Assembly: GCF_009910675.1 (NCBI RefSeq)
Contig: NZ_RSEJ01000012.1
Coordinates: 62,001-126,000, forward strand
Direction: 5' to 3'
DNA from: Photobacterium alginatilyticum
Lineage (GTDB): Bacteria; Pseudomonadota; Gammaproteobacteria; Enterobacterales; Vibrionaceae
DNA length: 64,000 nt
This document shows positions 57,905 through 64,000 of the stretch, in pieces (positions within the stretch are counted from its first letter, which is position 1; every line of letters starts with the position of its first letter). Below the pieces are notes generated by a model, which did not search any database, was not told the DNA's origin, and saw nothing but the letters and a program-made list of their open reading frames with translations. The position numbers were made by a program, and so were the translations under genes.

Positions 57905-58834
57905 TTAAAGTTCTTCGTTTAGTACAAGGGCTAGTAGGGCTTCACGTGCATACACACCATTTTCTGCCTGCTGGAAGTAATAGGCATGCTTGGTCTTGTC
58001 GACATCGACAGTGATTTCATCGACACGTGGCAGTGGGTGCAGTACCTTCAGGTTGTCACGGGCTTCGGCCAGCATGTCTGCCGTCAGGATATAGGCGGCT
58101 TTCATGTGGGCATACTCAGACTCGTCAAAGCGCTCTTTCTGGACACGTGTCATATACAGGACATCCAGCTGAGGGATCACCTCTTCCATGCTGGTATGCA
58201 GGCTGTAGTTGATACCGGCGTCGTCCAGCTCTTCGCAGATGTAGTCAGGCATCGCCAGAATTTCAGGTGCGATGAAGAAGAAGTTGATGTTGTTGAATTT
58301 AGACAGTGCCTGCGTGAGCGAGTGAACGGTTCGGCCGTATTTCAAGTCGCCGACAAACGCTACATTCAGGTTATCCAAATGGCCCTGTGTCTCGAAGATA
58401 CTGAATAAATCCAGCAGTGTCTGGGTTGGGTGCTGGTTGGCACCGTCACCGCCGTTGACTACCGGTACACCGTTAGAGAATTCAGACGCCAGACGAGCCG
58501 CGCCTTCCTGAGGGTGGCGCATAACAAATGCGTCGACATATGATGAGATAACCTGTACCGAGTCCGCCAGGGTTTCGCCTTTTTTCGCCAGTGACGTGTT
58601 GCCGCCATTGTCAAAGCCGATCACTGTGCCTCCCAGGCGCTGAACGGCAGTTTCAAACGACAGGCGGGTACGTGTTGAAGGCTCGAAGAAGCAGCTTGCC
58701 ACTACCTTGTTCTTAAGTAGTGTCGGATTTGGCTCTGCTTTTAGTTTTCCAGCAGTTTCAACAATAAGTTCAAGTTCACTTCGGTTTAGTTCCGGAATGG
58801 AGATGATGTGCTTTTGAAACAACGAGTTCGCCAT
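57905..58834 (-). CDS. pyrB: Aspartate carbamoyltransferase catalytic chain
   Basis: A 309-residue enzyme for the first committed pyrimidine step. Carbamoyl-phosphate motif [29 protein letters not shown] and HPLPRVDEI are present. Forms the dodecamer with PyrI. Confidence 0.96.
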   Translation of the reverse strand: MANSLFQKHIISIPELNRSELELIVETAGKLKAEPNPTLLKNKVVASCFFEPSTRTRLSFETAVQRLGGTVIGFDNGGNTSLAKKGETLADSVQVISSYVDAFVMRHPQEGAARLASEFSNGVPVVNGGDGANQHPTQTLLDLFSIFETQGHLDNLNVAFVGDLKYGRTVHSLTQALSKFNNINFFFIAPEILAMPDYICEELDDAGINYSLHTSMEEVIPQLDVLYMTRVQKERFDESEYAHMKAAYILTADMLAEARDNLKVLHPLPRVDEITVDVDKTKHAYYFQQAENGVYAREALLALVLNEEL

Positions 58835-58973
58835 GGCTTCTCTTCCCTATGATAGATAACTGATGAATATATCTAAACTTTCTCTGGTGCCCTTTCATCC
58901 AATGTATTCATCGAATGAAGCTGCTGCCAGAGATCTGTTTAAATTTGTCTGCTCTCACGCAAAAAACAGACAA

Positions 58974-59007
58974 AAAAAAGCCCCCTAAATAAAGGAGGCT
59001 TTTTTTA
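58974..59007 (-). terminator. pyrBI attenuator terminator
   Basis: In the leader RNA: AAAAAAAGCCTCCT - TTATTT - AGGGGGCTTTTTTT, fully paired allowing one U-G, ending in eight U. It lies 140 bp before pyrB and contains the stop codon of the leader peptide. Confidence 0.9.
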
Positions 59008-59089
59008 AAAAATTGAAAAAACAGAAAAACGAGACCAGTGCCGATTTTCGGCGGTAGTGCGTCAAGTTGTGCTTAACTGGCTGGTTCAT
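58985..59089 (-). CDS. pyrL: pyrBI leader peptide PyrL
   Basis: A 34-residue leader beginning MNQPVKHNLTHYRRKSALVS, then a run of Phe/Cys/Asn/Leu codons written almost wholly in U (TTTTTCTGTTTTTTC...), then KKASFI. Its stop lies inside the terminator. This is the layout of UTP-sensing attenuation known for E. coli pyrBI: slow transcription through the U-rich tract at low UTP lets the ribosome reach and break the hairpin. Confidence 0.85.
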   Translation of the reverse strand: MNQPVKHNLTHYRRKSALVSFFCFFNFLKKASFI

Positions 59090-59120
59090 TTTCCGACTCT
59101 GTTCTGACAAATTGCGAAGG

Positions 59121-59148
59121 ATTATACGCCCATTTTTTGTGAGCGCAA
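59121..59148 (-). promoter_or_regulatory. pyrBI promoter
   Basis: TTGCGC, 16 bp, TATAAT on the minus strand, about 30 bp before the pyrL start. A PurR-like box overlaps the -35 element. Confidence 0.8.
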
Positions 59149-59158
59149 GCGTTTGCGT
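59143..59158. promoter_or_regulatory. PurR-like operator over pyrBI -35
   Basis: GCGCAAGCGTTTGCGT on the plus strand matches the PurR consensus ANGCAANCGNTTNCNT at every fixed position but the first. Confidence 0.7.
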
Positions 59159-59287
59159 AAAGTATTCATTTTGTGGGATTTTATGCAGATATTACGCTGC
59201 TGAACCGGTGCGATAAATTCGGAATAACCCGCTGAAAAGGAAGGGCTTTATGAGGCGGTCTATCAGTAAGGAAATGAAGAAAAATGC

Positions 59288-59311
59288 AAATGCCGCCCCG
59301 AGGGACGGCAT
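59288..59311 (-). terminator. Terminator of the arc/argF operon
   Basis: AATGCCG/CGGCATT stem, extended by CCC/GGG across one mismatch, followed on the minus strand by TTTGCATTTTTC. Confidence 0.7.
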
Positions 59312-59368
59312 TAATTATAAGAGCTTTAAGGTTTTCTACGTCGAATCTTTAAAACTCAAGAGAGCCGA

Positions 59369-60379
59369 TTACTGACCCAGGGTTGCCACCATTACTGCTT
59401 TGATGGTGTGCATGCGGTTTTCAGCTTCGTCGAATACGATAGAGTGCTTAGACTCAACCACTTCGTCAGTTACTTCCACACCGTTAGCCAGTACTGGGTA
59501 TTCTTTCGCTAGCTCTTTACCAACTGTTGTATCTTCGCCATGGAAAGCAGGTAGGCAGTGCATGAATTTCACATGTGGGTTGCCTGTTGCTTTAAGCATG
59601 TCCATGTTGACCTGGTAAGGAAGCATTAGGTTGATACGCTCAGCCCACGCTTCTTTCGCTTCACCCATTGATACCCAAACATCAGTGTATAGGAAGTCAC
59701 AACCTTGAACGCCTTCTTGTACGTCTTCAGTCATGGTGATTTTCGCACCTGTTTCTTCAGCGATTTCTAGGCACTGAGCGACTAGCTCTTCTTCAGGCCA
59801 GAAGGCTTTTGGTGCAACCAGGCGGATGTCCATGCCCATTTTCGCAGCGCCAACCATTAGTGAGTTACCCATGTTGTTGCGAGCATCACCCAGGTAAGCG
59901 AAAGTCATTTCGTGTAGCTGCTTGCCACGACCATGCTCTTGCATAGTCAGGAAGTCAGCCAGGATTTGAGTTGGGTGGAATTCGTCTGTCAGGCCGTTCC
60001 ATACTGGAACACCTGCGTAAGCACCTAGCTCTTCAACGATTTCCTGACCGAAACCACGGTATTCGATGCCGTCATACATGCGACCAAGAACACGCGCAGT
60101 ATCTTTCATAGATTCTTTGTGGCCAATTTGAGAGCCTGATGGGCCTAGGTAAGAAACTTTAGCGCCCTGGTCGTAGGCTGCTACTTCGAACGCACAGCGA
60201 GTACGAGTAGATGTTTTCTCGAAGATCAGTGCAATGTTCTTACCTGTTAGGCGTGGCTGCTCGTAACCGTTGTACTTGGCTTTTTTCAGCTCAGCTGATA
60301 GCTCTAGCATGTGCTGAATTTCACGAGGAGTGAAGTCTAGTAGTTTAAGGAAGTTACGGTTGCGAAGATTAAAAGCCAT
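59369..60379 (-). CDS. argF: Ornithine carbamoyltransferase
   Basis: A 336-residue enzyme with carbamoyl-phosphate motif [16 protein letters not shown], ornithine/substrate motif [15 protein letters not shown] and MHCLPAFHG. As the third gene of arcA-arcC-argF it most likely works catabolically (citrulline + phosphate to ornithine + carbamoyl phosphate), though it may also serve arginine synthesis; the two cannot be told apart by sequence alone. Confidence 0.93.
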   Translation of the reverse strand: MAFNLRNRNFLKLLDFTPREIQHMLELSAELKKAKYNGYEQPRLTGKNIALIFEKTSTRTRCAFEVAAYDQGAKVSYLGPSGSQIGHKESMKDTARVLGRMYDGIEYRGFGQEIVEELGAYAGVPVWNGLTDEFHPTQILADFLTMQEHGRGKQLHEMTFAYLGDARNNMGNSLMVGAAKMGMDIRLVAPKAFWPEEELVAQCLEIAEETGAKITMTEDVQEGVQGCDFLYTDVWVSMGEAKEAWAERINLMLPYQVNMDMLKATGNPHVKFMHCLPAFHGEDTTVGKELAKEYPVLANGVEVTDEVVESKHSIVFDEAENRMHTIKAVMVATLGQ

Positions 60380-60508
60380 GATGTTTTCCTCTTAAGAATC
60401 TGTATCTCTCTGGCCAGCTGACACTGCCTTTGGTTATGTTTGGCAGTGTGCCAGCCTGTATTATGTATTGTTTATCGTATTATGATGCTTTTGTGAATAA
60501 CTATTCTG

Positions 60509-61420
60509 TTATTCTGCAACAATATTTGTTCCAGCTTCACCTTTCAGGATGCGTAGACCCGCTTCCAGTGAGCCGATACCAACCAATTTGCCGCCTTGCT
60601 TGATGAACTCGCAAGAGGCATCAATTTTTGGTCCCATAGAGCCTGCGTCAAAGGCGTATTGTGATAGCTCACGTGGTGTCGTGCTGCGCAGGGCTTTCTG
60701 GGTTGGTTTGCCCCAGTCAAGGAACACAGCGTCAGCATCAGTCAGGATTAGCAGTGCGTCGGCATTAAGTTGCTTGGCCAGGAACGCTGCTGACATGTCT
60801 TTGTCGATAACCGCTTCGACACCAACCAGCTTGCCGTCTTCTTTCTTCACTGGGATACCGCCGCCACCAGTACAGATCACCAGGTGTTGCTGTTTGATCA
60901 GTGCTGCAATCGCTTCGTCTTCGATAATACCGGTAGGCTGTGGGCTTGGTACAACACGGCGGAAGTACTGGCCGTCCGGCTTCACTGTCCAGTGGTATTT
61001 TTCAGCCAGTTCACGCGCTTCAGCTTCTTGGTAAACAGGACCGATAGGTTTTGTTGGGTCAGCAAATGCCGGATCGTTTGGATCCACGCTCATTTGCGTA
61101 AGCATGCAGGATACGTGCTGCTCAGGAAGCAGGTTTTTCAGTTCTTGCATTAGGATGTAGCCGATCATGCCTTGGGTTTCTGAACCCAGTACATCCAGTG
61201 GGTATGGATTTACTTTCTTGTATTCCAGACCTTGTAGTGCCAGTAGGCCAACTTGCGGGCCGTTTCCGTGTACCAGCACGACGTTATATTCTTCCGCGAT
61301 TTCCGCGATGGTTTTTGCTGCCGTAGCAATGTTCTGGCGCTGGATATCTGCTTCTAGTGGCTCGCCGCGACGTAGTAGGGCGTTACCACCAAGTGCAACA
61401 ACAACAGTTTGCTTGGTCAT
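60509..61420 (-). CDS. arcC: Carbamate kinase
   Basis: A 303-residue amino-acid-kinase-fold enzyme (VVALGGNALLRRGEP; VLVHGNGPQVGLL; CTGGGGIPV) making ATP from carbamoyl phosphate and ADP. Start at 61420 (MTKQTVVVALGG) with agagag. Between arcA and argF. Confidence 0.95.
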   Translation of the reverse strand: MTKQTVVVALGGNALLRRGEPLEADIQRQNIATAAKTIAEIAEEYNVVLVHGNGPQVGLLALQGLEYKKVNPYPLDVLGSETQGMIGYILMQELKNLLPEQHVSCMLTQMSVDPNDPAFADPTKPIGPVYQEAEARELAEKYHWTVKPDGQYFRRVVPSPQPTGIIEDEAIAALIKQQHLVICTGGGGIPVKKEDGKLVGVEAVIDKDMSAAFLAKQLNADALLILTDADAVFLDWGKPTQKALRSTTPRELSQYAFDAGSMGPKIDASCEFIKQGGKLVGIGSLEAGLRILKGEAGTNIVAE

Positions 61421-61541
61421 GGGATCGTCTCTCTTGGTTTTGTGCTTTGTTGGCCGGTATTCATTGGTACCGGCCATATTATTTTCGCTTAGCGTTTTCG
61501 CTCAGCCCCCGAGCTATGTTGCTCAGGATTTATCGTTCGGC

Positions 61542-62762
61542 TTAGATACCGTCACGTTCGATTGGGCAGCTCATGCAGCGTGCGCCACCACGGCCGCGGC
61601 CTAGCTCGTCACCTGGGATTGGAAGAACGGTGATACCGGCTTTGTCGTACTTCTCGTTGGTGAAGACGTTACGCTCGTAGCCAATAACCACGCCTGGTTT
61701 CACAGTCAGTACGTTGTTCGCATCGTTCCACTGCTCACGTTCAGCTTCGAAGCTGTCGCCACCTGTGGTGATAAGGTTAAGTTGACCCACACCCAGTGCT
61801 TTTTCGATAGCAGTTACGAAGTAGCCTTCTTCTTTCACGCTGACTGCGCCAGATTCGTCACCTGTCAGGCTCCAGCACTGTACGTCTTTACGCACAACTT
61901 CTGGGTAAACAGAGAAGGTATCTTCACGCATATGCGTCATTACTGTATCCAGGTGCATGCAAGAGCGGTGCTTAGGTAGCTGCATGGCGATAACTTGCTT
62001 CGCTTCGCCGTGCTTGAACAGGCTAGAAGCTAGCTGCTCAACACCTTGTGGGGTGGTGCGCTCGGACATGCCGATAAGTACCGCGCCTTTACCGATAACC
62101 AGTACGTCGCCGCCTTCGATAGTCGAGTTGTCGTACATTTTCTCTTCGTCACCGAAGTACTTAATGAAGTCTTGGCCTGCGAAGGTTGGGTGCCAGCGGT
62201 AGATTGCACGAACGTGGTTTGTTTCACGTTGGCGAGCAGGTTTAGCCATTGGGTTGATAGACACGCCGCCGTATACCCAGCAAGATGTATCGCGAGTAAA
62301 TAGGTGGTTTGGCAATGGTTCAATGATGAAGTCTGTAGGCTCGTGCATACCTTGCATCATTGAAGATGATTTGATTGGAAGCTCTGAGTAGCTTAGGCCG
62401 CCAAGTAGAATAGAAGCTAGTTCTTGGTTAGGAAGGTCAGCCAGGAAGCAGCGAACATCGTTGGCGAAAGCCGGACCGAAACGGTAATCAGAGATTTGAG
62501 TACCTAGTAGCCAGTCTTTTGCTTCTGGTACCGCAAGTGTTTCAGCCAGCATGTCACGAAGCAGGAAGACTTCAACACCTTGCTCGCGAAGCGTATTGGC
62601 AAATACGTCATGCTCTTCACCGGCACGCTCAACAGCCAATACATCATCAAACAATAACTCATGGCAGTTTGAAGGCGTTAGGTGAGTTAACGCACGCTCT
62701 GGACGATGAAGAAGTACGCGACGTAATTGACCTACTTCAGAACCTACATAGAACTTACTCAT
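61542..62762 (-). CDS. arcA: Arginine deiminase
   Basis: A 406-residue enzyme converting arginine to citrulline and ammonia. Catalytic Cys in GGARCMSCP near the C-terminus, His in MHLDTVMTH, and [12 protein letters not shown]. First gene of the leftward ADI operon. Confidence 0.96.
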   Translation of the reverse strand: MSKFYVGSEVGQLRRVLLHRPERALTHLTPSNCHELLFDDVLAVERAGEEHDVFANTLREQGVEVFLLRDMLAETLAVPEAKDWLLGTQISDYRFGPAFANDVRCFLADLPNQELASILLGGLSYSELPIKSSSMMQGMHEPTDFIIEPLPNHLFTRDTSCWVYGGVSINPMAKPARQRETNHVRAIYRWHPTFAGQDFIKYFGDEEKMYDNSTIEGGDVLVIGKGAVLIGMSERTTPQGVEQLASSLFKHGEAKQVIAMQLPKHRSCMHLDTVMTHMREDTFSVYPEVVRKDVQCWSLTGDESGAVSVKEEGYFVTAIEKALGVGQLNLITTGGDSFEAEREQWNDANNVLTVKPGVVIGYERNVFTNEKYDKAGITVLPIPGDELGRGRGGARCMSCPIERDGI

Positions 62763-63628
62763 GATCGTATCTCTCTATTTTTATGCCAGTGTAATATCAC
62801 CGGCTTATTTGTTTTTTGGCGATGGTAATTAAATTGACTATTTAATCCATCGCGTCGTTTCTGTAATTAATTCTACTCTTTCGTTAATTACAGTCTTAGA
62901 CCTTTGTCACACTTTAATTATTAATAGGGCAACTTAACTGCCCAGTTTTATTAACATAATTCATGCATTTGTAGCTTCTTTTCAAGGTTGGGTTTTTATG
63001 TGTTCTTTGTGGGTTATGCATGGGTTTTGATTGTATATCTGTTTGTTTTTAATTGATTTTTGTTTTTGGTTGGGAAGTTTATGCAGTTTCTTTTCATCGG
63101 GGTGATATGTAGAAATACCGATCTTATGCACTTAATATGGTTGTCTATCTAAAATAATCGTGTTTGTTACTGTTGCGGTAACAAATATTTTTCCTTTTAT
63201 TTTTAAAAATGTCTGTTTTGTAGTTTTCATACAGGTTGGTATTAATTGCATTTATTAAGTTTTAGTGACGATTTAGTGCTTTTTCAGGAAGGCGTTTTTC
63301 TCGTTTTTTTATGTTTCGTAAAACGTTTTTATTTCAGGTTTTATTTTTATCTCTGATAACCAATTATTTTTTTTTGATAATTTAAATGAATAAATCAAAT
63401 ATACCCAAGCTACCTTAAGATGCGGGGTTCACTGTGAGACCAGCAAGATCAATTCAAGGAAAATGACGGTAGGAATAGCTATGCCCTTTCAACGCTATAT
63501 CCGGTGCTATGAGCCCAATTTGGGCGCTTTTCTGGCCGTCATGCTTTTTGTTTGGGGGGGGAGGGGGAAAGGCCTGACAAGCTTACCATGTATGAGAAGG
63601 CAACAGGCAGTCGGCAATCGCCAATAAA
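62763..63628. promoter_or_regulatory. 0.87-kb region upstream of arcA
   Basis: No supported gene. From about 62,980 to 63,400 the plus strand is markedly T-rich. An ArgR-box-like stretch (TGCATGAATTATGTT on the minus strand, about 62956-62970) lies about 200 bp before arcA. At about 63552-63565 there is a run of eight G, A and five G. The word tacccaagctaccttaag at 63402-63420 resembles a repeat I associate with vibrio intergenic DNA. Confidence 0.45.
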
Positions 63629-63650
63629 AAAACCGCCCGAAGGCGGTTTT
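63629..63650 (-). terminator. Terminator of the YfcC-type transporter gene
   Basis: AAAACCGCC - CGAA - GGCGGTTTT followed on the minus strand by TTTATTGG. Confidence 0.88.
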
Positions 63651-63681
63651 CGTCGAGATAGTAAGGATGCCGAGAGGCAAA

Positions 63682-64000
63682 TTACATCATTGCACCAACA
63701 CTGAGCATTGTCATGATAAGGACCGTCAAAATACCTAGCAGTGGCGCCACCCATTTCACCCAGCGTACGTAAGGGACGCGAGCGATAGCCAGACCACCCA
63801 TAACAACCGCTGATGTTGGTGTCATGAGGTTCACAATACCGGATGCAGACTGGTAGGCGGTTACTACCAAGTCACGGCTTACACCAGCAAAGTCAGCAAG
63901 CGGAGCCATGATAGGCATCGTCAGTACAGCCAGGCCTGAAGATGAAGGTACTAGGAAAGACAGTAAGATTTCTAACCAGTACATCACGTTGATGAACACG
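63682..64000 (-). CDS. YfcC-family transporter, C-terminal part (runs off window)
   Basis: The last 105 or so residues of a leftward membrane protein whose N-terminus lies beyond the window. Hydrophobic segments and the motif FLVPSSSGLAVLTMPIMAPLA, then SASGIVNLMTPTSAVVMGGL, match the YfcC/DcuC-like (C4-dicarboxylate anaerobic carrier) superfamily. Next to arcA it probably exchanges arginine for ornithine or imports arginine; inferred from context. Confidence 0.8.
   Translation of the reverse strand, partial: VFINVMYWLEILLSFLVPSSSGLAVLTMPIMAPLADFAGVSRDLVVTAYQSASGIVNLMTPTSAVVMGGLAIARVPYVRWVKWVAPLLGILTVLIMTMLSVGAMM

Overview
The window looks like a chromosomal segment of a gamma-proteobacterium, most likely Vibrionaceae (Photobacterium, Grimontia, Enterovibrio or a relative; I cannot fix the genus). 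Three things support this. leuO, a long-chain acyl-CoA ligase and ilvIH lie together. The block rpoD-dnaG-yqeY-rpsU/tsaD ... cca ... glnE-hldE ... tolC/nudF-yqiB-cpdA-yqiA-parE-parC-plsC follows the E. coli 66-69 min order with gspAB, a K+ channel and a chemoreceptor interposed. An arginine deiminase cluster is joined to pyrBI.

Layout. 1-6.1 kb: leuO, acyl-CoA ligase, ilvI-ilvH. 6.3-10.9 kb: a 42-residue membrane peptide, a GntR/FCD regulator, pyruvate kinase and an exported HAD phosphatase. 10.96-20.60 kb: an integrated element of about 9.6 kb in the 3' half of tRNA-Ile(CAU). 20.6-25.3 kb: macromolecular-synthesis operon (rpsU, yqeY, dnaG, rpoD) read leftward. 25.5-30.4 kb: tsaD, plsY, folB-folK-uppP, cca. 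30.6-44.8 kb: gspA-gspB, an SH3 membrane protein, phosphate transport, triphosphatase, K+ channel, chemoreceptor, glnE, hldE. 44.9-54.9 kb: tolC opposite nudF-yqiB-cpdA-yqiA-parE, then parC, plsC, idi. 55-64 kb, leftward: ridA, argR-family repressor, an exported serine protease, pyrBI with a readable pyrL attenuator, ornithine carbamoyltransferase, carbamate kinase, arginine deiminase, and the end of a YfcC-type transporter.

The unusual part is the element. It has a tyrosine integrase; an overlapping three-gene head operon made of a possible shortened HK97-fold coat-like protein, a small basic protein and an HK97 prohead protease fused to a major capsid protein; two tiny genes; a DUF3987-like ATPase; an iteron-type origin of about 270 bp; two small unknown genes; and about 1.2 kb of non-coding right arm. 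I see no portal, terminase, tail or lysis gene. It therefore reads as a very small phage satellite that brings its own shell and replication and would have to borrow the rest from a helper phage. Two diverged 64-bp direct repeats bracket the head and replication genes and share a hairpin whose differences preserve pairing in RNA. A palindrome of the form CCCTnnnAGGG recurs in the non-coding parts. Integration also seems to have exchanged a base pair in the T-stem of the host tRNA.

Elsewhere the best regulatory reading is pyrBI: a 34-codon leader with a U-rich phenylalanine stretch running into a terminator, plus a PurR-like box over the -35 region. All calls were made by eye; no similarity search was run.
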